A stretch of DNA of 64,000 nucleotides. Source: BMS3BBIN04 sp964552465 (lineage in GTDB: Bacteria; Electryoneota; Electryoneia; Electryoneales; Electryoneaceae). Both the position numbers and the translations under genes were made by a program. Positions 39,125 to 47,675 of the stretch are shown piece by piece (the first letter of the stretch is position 1; each line of letters starts with the position of its first letter). Under the pieces are notes generated by a model. It was not told the origin of the DNA. It did not search any database and was given only the letters and a program-made list of their open reading frames with translations. The DNA lies in the NCBI GenBank assembly GCA_964552465.1, contig CAZKGR010000014.1:1-64000 (forward strand), given 5' to 3'.

Positions 39125-41668
39125 ATGAATCCTACACGTTCAACCATTGCCCCTGTTTACCTTCGGTTGTCACTCCTGATTTTCCTGTTTCTTCCAGCTG
39201 TCCCGGCAACTGCTCAAGTAACATTCAGCAACGAAATCCAGATTACCGGTTTTGAGACTGGGATCAATTCCGTCTATAGCATAGATTTGGATGGTGATGG
39301 CGATTTCGATATTCTCTCGTCATCAGAGACTGATGACAAAATATCGTGGTATGAAAACCTGGATGGATTTGGCAGTTTCGGGTATAAACAGGAAATATCA
39401 AATGAAGCAGATTATGCCTCAGATGTGATCGGGGCCGACATAGACGGAGATGGAGACTATGACGTCATCTCTGCTTCACGGCTCGATTATAAAATTGCCT
39501 GGTACGAAAATCTAGATGGCCTTGGCAATTTCGGGCAACAGCACGTCATTTCATCCAACGCTGCCTGGGCGACATCTGTTTGTAGTGCAGACCTCGATGG
39601 CGATGGTGATGTCGATATCCTCTCCTCATCCTGGACGGACAACAAAATCGCCTGGTATGAAAACCTGGATGGGTGGGGGAACTTCAGTCCTGAGATCATA
39701 ATCACTACCTCCTGCTCCGGCGCAAATGATGTCATCTGCAAAGATCTGGATGGTGATGGAGATCTGGATGTTCTTTCTGCTTCAGATCATGACCCCAATA
39801 TTGCGTGGTATGAGAACACAGATGGATTGGGAACATTCGGTGCACAACAAACAATTTCGAACTACGCTGATGGGGCGAAAACCGTATTCAGCACAGATTT
39901 AGACGGGGATGGGGACAACGACGTAGTCTCTGCATCAGAAACGATTGGCGAAATATCCTGGCAGGAGAATCTTGACGGTCTCGGCAGCTTCAGCGTCGAG
40001 CAAGTCATCGGAACCAGCACGTGGGACGTCCGTTCGCTATACGGTGACGATATGGATGGAGATGGGGATTGTGATTTGCTCTCTGCACACGGTAGTTCCA
40101 GAGTTTCTTGGTTTCAGAACACAGATGGATTAGGAAACTTCGGTTGGCAAAGGTATTTGTCGGAGAGGTCGCGAGGTGTGGCGGATGTCATCACAGCAGA
40201 CCTGGATGGCGATGGGGATAAGGAGGTTATATCAGCTGCAGACGAGTATGATTATATCGAATGGTTTGAAAACCTGGATGATTCAGATTATTTCGGCCAA
40301 ACGAATATTATTACTGTTACTACAGTAGGACCGAGATGTGTCTATTCAGCTGATCTTGATGGTGATGGGGATAATGATCTACTCTCAGGCTCTGAGTACG
40401 ATGACAGAATAGCGTGGTATGAGAATCTGGATGGAGAAGGAACATTTGGTCTCCAACGGACAATTGCGATAGGTGCTCATTCTGGTATGAAAATTACATG
40501 CGGAGACTTGGATGGCGATGGTGACCTGGATGTCCTTTCCACTTCAAATTCTTATTTGTATTCAGATCGGTTGGCTTGGTACGAGAACCTGGATGGGTTA
40601 GGGAACTTCGGACCACAATACGTAATTAGACAAGGTAATGGTTCACCCATAGCATCATGCGCAGATTTGGATGGCGATGGTGATCTTGACGTCATTTCTG
40701 GTTCACATAGTGGATGGTTGACTTGGTATGAAAATCTGGATGGATTAGGGGATTTCGGGCTGGGTAGCCCGATCCCTCCCGATCTTGACGGCGCACAAGC
40801 TGTTTGTTGCGCGGATATGGACGGTGATGGTGACATCGATGTAGTCGCCAGCGATGGTGAGTTTTGGGGGGAAATTGTCTGGTATGAGAACCTGGAAGGA
40901 TCAGGTGTATTTGGTGACCGGCAATTAGTGTCAGGTGCAAATGATAGCAGAACAAGTATTTTCTGTACCGATATCGACAACGATGGCGATATCGATGTAA
41001 TCTCAGGAACCTACTCTGGTGGTGAACTCTATTGGTTTGAAAACCAGGATGGACTCGGCTCTTTCGCTGCTGGAACTCACCATGTATCACTCTATGCGTC
41101 GGGAACAACTTCGGTGTTCAGCGTCGATCTTGATAATGACGGTGATAATGATTTCCTCGCAAGTTCTATCTATATGCCGAATATAACCTGGTATGAGAAT
41201 ACGGACGGTGCCGGCACTTTCGGCCCTCTTCAAGTTGTGTTCAACAATGCGATAGGATCTGAATCCATATTCAGTGCAGATTTCGATAACGATGGCGACT
41301 ATGATGTGGTCTCGGCATCACTTAATGAACATAAGATCTCGTGGTTCCGCAACGAGTTGATAACTGGAGTAGGCGAAGAAGTCATAGCTTCAGCTAATCC
41401 GAAAGGTTACCGGATACGATCAGTGTTCCCCAATCCTTTCAATCCAGTTACTACTATAGAAATTGAACTCCCAACTGTTTCTGGTCTGCGGCTGAGTGTT
41501 TTCGATGTCCAGGGACGGCGAGTGGCGATTCTTAATTCTCGTCGTCTTCCTGCTGGTTCACATTGCTTTTCGTTCGACGGTACGGACAGTGCGAGCGGAG
41601 TCTATTTTATCAGGGCTTTTGTGCCAGGTAAAATGAATGAGATACGAAAAATTATCCTGATGAAGTAG
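39125..41668 (+). CDS. Secreted 14-repeat FG-GAP protein with T9SS tail
   Basis: An 847-residue exported protein. A signal peptide (about residues 1-31, ending ATAQ) is followed by 14 repeats of about 52 residues. Each has a calcium loop (D-L-D-G-D-G-D type) and a W-Y-E-N-L-D-G-x-G-x-F-G element. Fourteen copies would make two seven-bladed propellers. The last three loops are D-N-D-G-D variants. The type-A sorting tail (FPNPFNP ... RKIILMK) follows directly, without the beta-rich module seen in the 4.5-8.4 kb paralogues. ATG at 39125 has GGAGG upstream. Ligand unknown. Confidence 0.9.
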   Translation: MNPTRSTIAPVYLRLSLLIFLFLPAVPATAQVTFSNEIQITGFETGINSVYSIDLDGDGDFDILSSSETDDKISWYENLDGFGSFGYKQEISNEADYASDVIGADIDGDGDYDVISASRLDYKIAWYENLDGLGNFGQQHVISSNAAWATSVCSADLDGDGDVDILSSSWTDNKIAWYENLDGWGNFSPEIIITTSCSGANDVICKDLDGDGDLDVLSASDHDPNIAWYENTDGLGTFGAQQTISNYADGAKTVFSTDLDGDGDNDVVSASETIGEISWQENLDGLGSFSVEQVIGTSTWDVRSLYGDDMDGDGDCDLLSAHGSSRVSWFQNTDGLGNFGWQRYLSERSRGVADVITADLDGDGDKEVISAADEYDYIEWFENLDDSDYFGQTNIITVTTVGPRCVYSADLDGDGDNDLLSGSEYDDRIAWYENLDGEGTFGLQRTIAIGAHSGMKITCGDLDGDGDLDVLSTSNSYLYSDRLAWYENLDGLGNFGPQYVIRQGNGSPIASCADLDGDGDLDVISGSHSGWLTWYENLDGLGDFGLGSPIPPDLDGAQAVCCADMDGDGDIDVVASDGEFWGEIVWYENLEGSGVFGDRQLVSGANDSRTSIFCTDIDNDGDIDVISGTYSGGELYWFENQDGLGSFAAGTHHVSLYASGTTSVFSVDLDNDGDNDFLASSIYMPNITWYENTDGAGTFGPLQVVFNNAIGSESIFSADFDNDGDYDVVSASLNEHKISWFRNELITGVGEEVIASANPKGYRIRSVFPNPFNPVTTIEIELPTVSGLRLSVFDVQGRRVAILNSRRLPAGSHCFSFDGTDSASGVYFIRAFVPGKMNEIRKIILMK

Positions 41669-41734
41669 GTGCATGTCAGAAAAACGAGACGCGTTATGAT
41701 GAGCCGAATTGAGACGCTTCCTGTACTTCCTGAT

Positions 41735-41761
41735 CACTCACTTCTCAGTGAGTGTTTTTTT
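41735..41761 (+). terminator. Terminator after the 14-repeat gene
   Basis: CACTCA (41735-41740) pairs with TGAGTG (41749-41754) and is followed by a T7 run. Confidence 0.7.
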
Positions 41762-41848
41762 CTCATTATCGATTGAAGACTATGTATTCTGCCTCGTTAC
41801 CGATTAGCTTCTTCATGTTGATGAGGATTCCACATGGAGACCGAAGTC

Positions 41849-43297
41849 ATGAGATCTATTCTTCTCGTTGTCTGTTTGCTGGCAGTGTCATCTGCCCTCG
41901 CGAGCCCAGTTTCTCTGGAAGAAGCGACGATAGCTGCCCATCGATTTGTCGAGTTCAGAACCGCATTAGATCAATGGGATGGTCAAACGCCTGCAGAGAT
42001 TCGTTTGGAACGCGTGATTGAGCATGAAGCGCAAATGTTGGCGTACTACTTCGAAGTTGATCCCGCCGGTTGTGTGCTGATATCCGGATTCCGCGAACTG
42101 CCACCGGTCAAGATGTACTCAGAACATCACCGCCTGACCTTTGAACAACCTGAATCCGCAGGGGTGATGATCACTCAAGTGTTGCAGCAAAAGGCAGCGA
42201 CCATCCGCAAGTATCCAGACCTCCCGGCAATGGCAGCTGCAGGCGTAGATGTCACGGCTGTGCAAGAGTGTTACGACTTGTGGCAAGTATTCACCCAACC
42301 GTCACACGAGGCGTTTGTCGAAGAAGCGGTTGCTCGAGAACTTGATGAATACATCCCCGGCACCATCCTGATCGATTCCATCTGGCATCAGGAAGCACCG
42401 TACAACAATTTCTGTCCGATCGAGAACACGGAGAACTGCAAAGTCGGCTGTGTCGCGACCGCTACCGCACAAATCATGTATTACTGGCAGTGGCCAGAAG
42501 CAGGGCAGGGATCACATGGTTATACGTGGAATGGGCAACTTGTCTCCGCGAATTTCAGCGATCCGTACGATTGGAACGACATTCTGCCGGAATACGGGCA
42601 ACCATGGGAACACACCGAAGACGAACTCAACGCGATCGCTGAATTGTGCTTTGAAGTCGGCGTAGCATATGAAATGAACTATGGGGTGGATGGCTCCGGT
42701 GCGTTCACTTCAGACGTGATCACGATTCTACCACAGTATTTCCGTTACCTCGATGGCATAGCTGAAGAGTCCAGAGTCGCGTATCCGGATGATCAGGCAT
42801 GGTTCGACATGCTTTGCACTGAGCTTGATCTGGAACGTCCGATGATGTACACCATCCGAAACGCTGATTGGGGTCACGCTATTGTAGTTGATGGATATCG
42901 CGTCGAGTTGGATGTCAACGAGCTACACATAAACTATGGCGGGTGGGAGGATATATTCCTCGGGTGGTACGCGTTGGATGCCATTCCTTATGCCGACTGG
43001 CCCGATACCGAAACAGCGTATCGCTACATCCAGCCAGATACCCAGGCCGGCGATCCCGATGCTGTAGTGATCACGCTTACCCCGGAACAATACCCATACA
43101 TGATAGTCCCGCAAGGCGGATCCTTCACCTATGACCTGACACTCGAAACTAACTTGGATCAACCTGTTTACGGATGTCCAAAAGATCCTCTTCGTCCAGT
43201 AGAGACGAAAAGCCTCATCCAGGTAGAAAGGGCGGCCCTGTTTGCTTGTCAAACAGGGTTTCATTTGTTAGGTAGTAGTCGATGGATAAGTGTATGA
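41849..43297 (+). CDS. C10 (streptopain) family peptidase, 3' internal deletion
   Basis: A secreted cysteine peptidase with signal peptide (about 18 residues), inhibitory propeptide-like region and C10 catalytic domain: Cys in V-G-C-V-A-T-A (about residue 200) and His in W-G-H-A-I-V-V-D-G-Y (about 341). It matches the paralogue at 44786 up to L-E-T-N-L-D-Q-P. About 555 bases, including the rest of the beta-rich module and the sorting domain, are then missing. The old ending (Q-K-I-L-F-V-Q, stop TAG at 43200-43202) survives in another frame. The current frame reads on through a terminator hairpin to 43297. The enzyme may be exported but should not be anchored by T9SS. Confidence 0.85.
   Translation: MRSILLVVCLLAVSSALASPVSLEEATIAAHRFVEFRTALDQWDGQTPAEIRLERVIEHEAQMLAYYFEVDPAGCVLISGFRELPPVKMYSEHHRLTFEQPESAGVMITQVLQQKAATIRKYPDLPAMAAAGVDVTAVQECYDLWQVFTQPSHEAFVEEAVARELDEYIPGTILIDSIWHQEAPYNNFCPIENTENCKVGCVATATAQIMYYWQWPEAGQGSHGYTWNGQLVSANFSDPYDWNDILPEYGQPWEHTEDELNAIAELCFEVGVAYEMNYGVDGSGAFTSDVITILPQYFRYLDGIAEESRVAYPDDQAWFDMLCTELDLERPMMYTIRNADWGHAIVVDGYRVELDVNELHINYGGWEDIFLGWYALDAIPYADWPDTETAYRYIQPDTQAGDPDAVVITLTPEQYPYMIVPQGGSFTYDLTLETNLDQPVYGCPKDPLRPVETKSLIQVERAALFACQTGFHLLGSSRWISV
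43236..43262 (+). terminator. Terminator now inside the readthrough tail
   Basis: CCCTGTTTG (43236-43244) pairs with CAAACAGGG (43250-43258), followed by TTTC. It fits an original stop at 43200-43202. Confidence 0.65.
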
Positions 43298-43354
43298 GCA
43301 GGTTGGTATCATTCACTGAATGACACCCGGTTTGGAACCAAACCGAGCCACCCG
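43294..43354 (+). repeat. 61-base dispersed repeat with hairpin, copy 2
   Basis: Copy of 38928-38988 by eye; the hairpin is at 43326-43345. It overlaps the current stop of the truncated peptidase gene. Confidence 0.75.
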
Positions 43355-43421
43355 CCCGGGGGACATAACCATCTGTAGACTCTCTTGATGCGGGATGTAG
43401 AGCTTTAGAAGGGATTGAGGC

Positions 43422-44075
43422 ATGCTTAAGAACAGGACGAGAAAATACCAGACGGGTCTACTCTGGCAAATTGTGTTGTTGTTATTGATATGTCCTGAGA
43501 TTCTATCTGCGAAAACTCCTGAGTTCTCCTTCTCATTAAACTATAAACCAAATGTGCAGCCGAGTCTGAATTCATTCCATACACAGCATTCTACCTTCGT
43601 GTCACCAAGGTCCAGCGATTCTTTTCCTGATTCTGGCATTCTGATGGGCAAATATCAAAATGATCTATTTAAAGATTACCCATCAGGTTTCTCTCCATTT
43701 ATCATATCAACCGAATCAGGCAGCTCGTCTGAATCAGAATCTGGAAGCTCAACTTTGGAAGAAATTGGATACATATTGGCGATGGAAACCGTGTTTACTG
43801 GAATGAGTTATCTCGCAAGCCGAGAGGAGGGTTCAGGTCCTGCTATCGCAGGAGGATTCGATGTCCTTATAGGATTGGCCGGTATACCAAATGCGACCAT
43901 ACAAGACTCAAATGCGAAAAAGGCTGGCTACTTCCTGATCTCTGCCGGGTTTATCGCAAAGTCGCTCTATAATTTTCATTATGGTGAAAACCATGATACG
44001 AAAACCCGATTTTTAACGAATTTCATTGGATTCAATGTACTTGTGTTTACTGGATATTATCTGGACACGTTGTAG
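43422..44075 (+). CDS. Uncharacterised exported or membrane protein
   Basis: A 217-residue protein I do not recognise. A hydrophobic N-terminal segment (about residues 12-29) looks like a signal peptide or anchor. A serine/glutamate-rich linker (S-G-S-S-S-E-S-E-S-G-S-S) lies near residue 100, and two or three hydrophobic stretches follow. It is more AT-rich than the peptidase genes around it. ATG at 43422 has AAGGGATTGAGG upstream. Together with the next small gene it sits between the two C10 peptidase copies. Confidence 0.6.
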   Translation: MLKNRTRKYQTGLLWQIVLLLLICPEILSAKTPEFSFSLNYKPNVQPSLNSFHTQHSTFVSPRSSDSFPDSGILMGKYQNDLFKDYPSGFSPFIISTESGSSSESESGSSTLEEIGYILAMETVFTGMSYLASREEGSGPAIAGGFDVLIGLAGIPNATIQDSNAKKAGYFLISAGFIAKSLYNFHYGENHDTKTRFLTNFIGFNVLVFTGYYLDTL

Positions 44076-44104
44076 GAATTCTCTGACTGAAAGACGGTGA
44101 CTGT

Positions 44105-44392
44105 ATGTCGAGAGGAACAAAGCTCAAACCACTGAAAATGGCGCAATTCCAGGCATTTCTATTCTCACTCTTGGGTTTGATCGCTGGCATCATCTATTCA
44201 ATTGGTGGGGTGATAGTTGATCTGTTCACGATTGGTTTGAACTGGGGAACTGCCATGGCATTCATGGCGTTAGTGGGTATGCCAGTTAGTTTTGCAGCAA
44301 TCGGATTTATGCTGGGACTTGTTGAGGCTGTGCTTTATAATTTGTTCGCGAAGTGGTTTGGTGGATTTAAAATGGATCTCTTTAAAGACTAG
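44105..44392 (+). CDS. Small two-helix membrane protein, unknown
   Basis: A 95-residue protein with two strong hydrophobic segments (about residues 15-40 and 48-75) and a basic N-terminus (S-R-G-T-K-L-K-P-L-K). Glycine-rich helices resemble DUF3566-like small membrane proteins only superficially, and I assign no family. It follows the 43422 gene by 29 bases and probably shares its transcript. Confidence 0.6.
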   Translation: MSRGTKLKPLKMAQFQAFLFSLLGLIAGIIYSIGGVIVDLFTIGLNWGTAMAFMALVGMPVSFAAIGFMLGLVEAVLYNLFAKWFGGFKMDLFKD

Positions 44393-44428
44393 GGACTAAC
44401 GTATTATAGACCTGCTCATCTCATAAAG

Positions 44429-44508
44429 ACGAAACGCCTCATCCAGGGAGGGAGAATGAGGCGTTTTGCACTGCATATGGTTAACAGGCGGTGAGTGGCA
44501 AGTCACCG
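44429..44508 (+). repeat. 80-base direct repeat with terminator, copy 1
   Basis: Nearly identical to 46702-46780 (a few substitutions, one indel). Its first half is a terminator hairpin: 11-bp stem 44432-44442 with 44456-44466, followed by a T. The two copies bracket the NupC remnant and the second C10 peptidase. Confidence 0.9.
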
Positions 44509-44519
44509 TCAGGCAAAGC

Positions 44520-44642
44520 CTGGGGATTTCGGTGCTTGTCCCCAAACGGAGGAAGAATCTGGCCCGCTATGGTCGGCGCGCGAAGATCGTCGGCACCCTG
44601 GCATCTTGTCAGACCGTCGCGATTACAGGGGTTTTGTCTTGA
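44520..44642 (+). pseudogene. Remnant of a NupC-type transporter 3' end
   Basis: The frame ending in TGA at 44640-44642 encodes 39 residues (G-I-S-V-L-V-P-K-R-R ... V-A-I-T-G-V-L-S). These align without gaps to the last residues of the intact nupC at 36579 (G-I-S-V-L-V-P-E-R-R ... A-A-I-A-G-I-L-L). Homology stops abruptly upstream at the 80-base repeat. There is no start or ribosome site. Confidence 0.85.
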
Positions 44643-44668
44643 TTGACTAATACTCCTTGACTTAGACG

Positions 44669-44699
44669 CTCACATTCATGTGAGTATTTCTCTTTTTTT
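44669..44699 (+). terminator. Terminator-like hairpin after the nupC remnant
   Basis: CTCACA (44669-44674) pairs with TGTGAG (44679-44684), and TATTTCTCTTTTTTT follows. Confidence 0.6.
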
Positions 44700-44785
44700 G
44701 TTCATTAATACGCTATTTCTTGCGCCAATCTCTTGAATTAGTTAGCTTCTTGTTAGCCGTACAAACATAGCAGGGAGGGGAAATC

Positions 44786-46699
44786 ATGCGAACCATGATG
44801 CTTGTTTGCTGTATTGTGCTGGTAATTTCCACTGCACTGGCTGACACTGTTACTCTTGAGGATGCGACAACCGCCGCACAACGATTTGTTGAGTACCGCA
44901 CCGCGTTGGATTCATGGGATGAAAACACACCGACTGATATTCGTCTTGAAAGAATCATCGAACAGGATGGAATGCCAATCGCGTACTACTTCGAGGTTGA
45001 ACCTGCGGGTTGTGCGCTAATCTCGGGTTACCGTGAACTACCCCCGGTCAAGATGTACTCCGAACAGTATCGCCTTGAATTTGATCATGCTCAATCCGCC
45101 GGGATGATGATCACCCAGGAATTGCAACAGAAGGCGGCGACTCTCGCTCGACATAACGATCTGGCCTCCATGTCAGCCGCTGGCATTGACGTATCCGCAG
45201 TGCAGGAGTGCTATCAACTCTGGCAGGTGTTCACGCAGCCATCACTAGACTCGTTTATGGAAGAAGCCGCCAGCCGTGAACTGGACGAATATGTGCCCGG
45301 AACCTATCTGGTCGACGCGATCTGGCACGAATTTACGCCTTACAATGCTTACTGTCCTGTTTATGATAATGAACACGCCCAGGTCGGTTGTGTGGCGTTG
45401 TCGTCAGCTCAGATAATGTACTACTGGCAGTGGCCACCGGCTGGACAATCATCACATCAATACCTGTGGAATGGGGAATGGATTTCTGCGAATTTCAGCG
45501 ATCCCTATGATTGGAACAACATCTTGCCAGAATACGGTCAACCGTGGGAACACACAGTGGCCGAGCTGAACGCGATCGCGGAATTGTGTTTTGAAGTTGG
45601 CGTAGCATATGAAACGATGTACAGCGTATTTGGATCAGGAGCCGATCCAACAGACATTCCGCTCGTTCTCCCTCAGTATTTCTTCTACCAACTTGGTATT
45701 TCAGAAGAATGGAAGATCAATTACCCGGATGATCAAGCCTGGTTCGATGTATTGTGTGCAGAGTTGGACTTGGAACGTCCGATGATGTACATCGTCGAAA
45801 ACGACTTATGGGGGCACGCATTCGTCGTTGATGGTTATCGCGTCGAGTTGAATGTCAATGAGCTCCATATCAACTATGGGGGGTGGGAGAATATCTTCCT
45901 CGGTTGGTATGCAATTGACTCTATACCCTACTCCGATTGGCCTGATGCTGAAAGAGCATATTTGAATTTCCAGCCGGATTTCGACGGCTATGATCCAATT
46001 CCATTATCTATCAATGTTATTCCAGAAGAACAGCAATACCTGCTTGTTCCCCAAGGTGGGTCCTTCGCTTACGATGTAACCCTGGAAACAAACATAGATC
46101 AACCTCAATTCGGTTGGGTCTGGATTGAACCCATCCTGCCTTCAGGGCAACCGTACGGTCCCATCCAAAGCTTGCGTATGCTTTTCCTGCCCGGGATGTC
46201 GCTTTCTATCTCAAACATAGTGCAGGATGTTCCGCTTGATGCACCGCTTGGCTATTACCAGTACTGGATTCATGTGGGATCGACGATGGGTGTTCCTGTA
46301 TCATCCGACTTTTTCCCGTTCTCTGTTTACGCACCGGAACCAGACAACGTGGCGGGTAATCATGAATGGGAATCGCACGGCCTCGAACGTCTTGTAGCAG
46401 GATCATCCAGCGAACCATCGGGATTGCAGCCACAAGTATGCACCGTCGCCCCGATCTATCCAAATCCATTCAACGGTTCGACAACGATTACAATGTCGCT
46501 TGCAGAAACGGCTATGGTCCAAATTGATGTTGTGAATACGCTTGGGCAGACAGTGTTGCAAATCACGAAAGGAGTCCATTCTCATGGGCAACATCGGTTC
46601 CAGTTTAATGCCGAGGCGCTGACAAGCGGTGTGTATTTCGTGACTACAAGTGCAGCGGGGCAAAACGTTAATGTTCAAAAGATCCTTCTACTGCAATAA
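44786..46699 (+). CDS. C10 (streptopain) family peptidase with T9SS sorting tail
   Basis: A 637-residue secreted cysteine peptidase. Signal peptide (residues 1-18, ending ALA); SpeB-like propeptide region with C-A-L-I-S-G-Y-R-E-L-P-P-V; catalytic Cys in Q-V-G-C-V-A-L-S-S-A-Q-I (about residue 201) and His in W-G-H-A-F-V-V-D-G-Y (about 343). A beta-rich module (P-Q-G-G-S-F-A-Y-D-V) follows, then a type-A sorting tail (YPNPFNG ... VQKILLLQ). ATG follows AGGGAGGGG. It is the intact paralogue of 41849-43297 and is bracketed by 80-base direct repeats. Confidence 0.93.
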   Translation: MRTMMLVCCIVLVISTALADTVTLEDATTAAQRFVEYRTALDSWDENTPTDIRLERIIEQDGMPIAYYFEVEPAGCALISGYRELPPVKMYSEQYRLEFDHAQSAGMMITQELQQKAATLARHNDLASMSAAGIDVSAVQECYQLWQVFTQPSLDSFMEEAASRELDEYVPGTYLVDAIWHEFTPYNAYCPVYDNEHAQVGCVALSSAQIMYYWQWPPAGQSSHQYLWNGEWISANFSDPYDWNNILPEYGQPWEHTVAELNAIAELCFEVGVAYETMYSVFGSGADPTDIPLVLPQYFFYQLGISEEWKINYPDDQAWFDVLCAELDLERPMMYIVENDLWGHAFVVDGYRVELNVNELHINYGGWENIFLGWYAIDSIPYSDWPDAERAYLNFQPDFDGYDPIPLSINVIPEEQQYLLVPQGGSFAYDVTLETNIDQPQFGWVWIEPILPSGQPYGPIQSLRMLFLPGMSLSISNIVQDVPLDAPLGYYQYWIHVGSTMGVPVSSDFFPFSVYAPEPDNVAGNHEWESHGLERLVAGSSSEPSGLQPQVCTVAPIYPNPFNGSTTITMSLAETAMVQIDVVNTLGQTVLQITKGVHSHGQHRFQFNAEALTSGVYFVTTSAAGQNVNVQKILLLQ

Positions 46700-46701
46700 C
46701 A

Positions 46702-46780
46702 ACGAAACGCCTCATCCAGGGAGGGGAATGAGGCGTTTTGCACTGCATATGGTTAACAGGCGGTGAGTGGCAATTCACCG
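46702..46780 (+). repeat. 80-base direct repeat with terminator, copy 2
   Basis: Second copy of 44429-44508. The terminator stem 46705-46715 with 46728-46738 lies directly after the stop of the intact C10 gene. Confidence 0.9.
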
Positions 46781-46843
46781 GCTGGTACAACCGATTGAAA
46801 CCGAGATCCTTCTCGTGCCTGCGGCACGTCAGGACGACTTCGT

Positions 46844-46869
46844 GGGACACTTTGGGGACAAAGTGTCCC
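46844..46869. repeat. GGGACACTTT palindrome, copy 1
   Basis: A perfect 11-bp stem (46844-46854 with 46859-46869) with a GGGA loop. The same palindrome with a different loop is at 58690-58717. REP-like; no T-run. Confidence 0.65.
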
Positions 46870-46908
46870 GTATTTGCATGCTTTCTATAGCCTGCAGCCT
46901 ACAGCCCG

Positions 46909-47346
46909 TCAATTCTGCATGCCGTTGATCTCGATCTTGCGCGGCTTGGACTCTTCCGGTTTCGGCAAGCGGATGGTCAGGACGCCGTTATCGAAATTCG
47001 CATGGATCGAGTCACTCTTGATCGAGTCGCGAACGTTGAACCGACGCTTGAACTGGCCGGTCATACGTTCGCTGCGATATACAGTCTCGCCTTCCTTTGA
47101 TTCCATCGCCGGACGCTCACCGCTCAGGACGAGAACGCCGTCCTCGAGGGTGATTTCGATACTGTCCTTGGTGACGCCGGGCAGATCCGCGTGAATGCGG
47201 AACTCGTGCTCATCCTCAACAATGTCGACTCGTGGACGCCAACGCTGTTCGGGTTGTTCTTCGTTGTTGCGAACTTCGTTGATCAGGTTCATCCAACGTG
47301 TCATCTCAGTTGTCGGGCCGCAATATCTGTGCTGATGCCTGTGCAT
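46909..47346 (-). CDS. Hsp20 family small heat-shock protein
   Basis: A 145-residue ATP-independent chaperone. The alpha-crystallin domain spans about residues 40-130 (P-R-V-D-I-V-E-D, D-L-P-G-V, F-N-V-R-D-S-I, N-G-V-L-T-I-R-L-P-K). The N-terminus is short and histidine-rich (M-H-R-H-Q-H-R). ATG at 47346 has AAGGAAG upstream. It is divergent from htrA; both are protein-quality genes, so shared stress control is plausible though no known heat-shock operator is visible. Confidence 0.93.
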   Translation of the reverse strand: MHRHQHRYCGPTTEMTRWMNLINEVRNNEEQPEQRWRPRVDIVEDEHEFRIHADLPGVTKDSIEITLEDGVLVLSGERPAMESKEGETVYRSERMTGQFKRRFNVRDSIKSDSIHANFDNGVLTIRLPKPEESKPRKIEINGMQN

Positions 47347-47675
47347 GTGTACTTCCTTTCGTGTATTCGATTGTTGATGAATGCGTTTTGCATCTCGCCG
47401 ATCATTAAGCAACCGTTGTGCCAGAATCTATGGTATCCATGTAACTCGTGATATATAGCCAAATATATGGATCGCTCGATGCGGAGAGCAATTGGCTTCA
47501 TCTATAATCTGGCAGTGGCATGTCTGATTGACAGGTGCTGTTCTGCAATTACGGCAGGAGTACTCATTCAAGGTCTCAGACTTGGGAGAGGGTTGAGCAA
47601 AACTGTTGGGAACGCAGTCCATCAGAGCCGCGTGTGTGAGCCGATAGACAACCAACAGTCATTCAGGAGAACATT
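47347..47675. other. Divergent promoter region between hsp20 and htrA
   Basis: These 329 bases contain no convincing gene and no CIRCE element. A TTGACA at about 47530 on the plus strand could be a -35 box, but its -10 box is unclear. Confidence 0.5.

Larger units (their letters stand above)
44393..44785. other. Gene-free stretch
   Basis: These 393 bases hold the 80-base repeat with its terminator, the nupC remnant, and a small terminator-like hairpin. The rest is presumably the promoter of the second C10 gene. No other coding frame is convincing. Confidence 0.7.

Noticed and set aside
39280..41330. Tandem DNA repeats as a satellite or CRISPR
   Set aside because: The periodic gatggcgatggtgat-like words encode calcium loops of a continuous protein frame.
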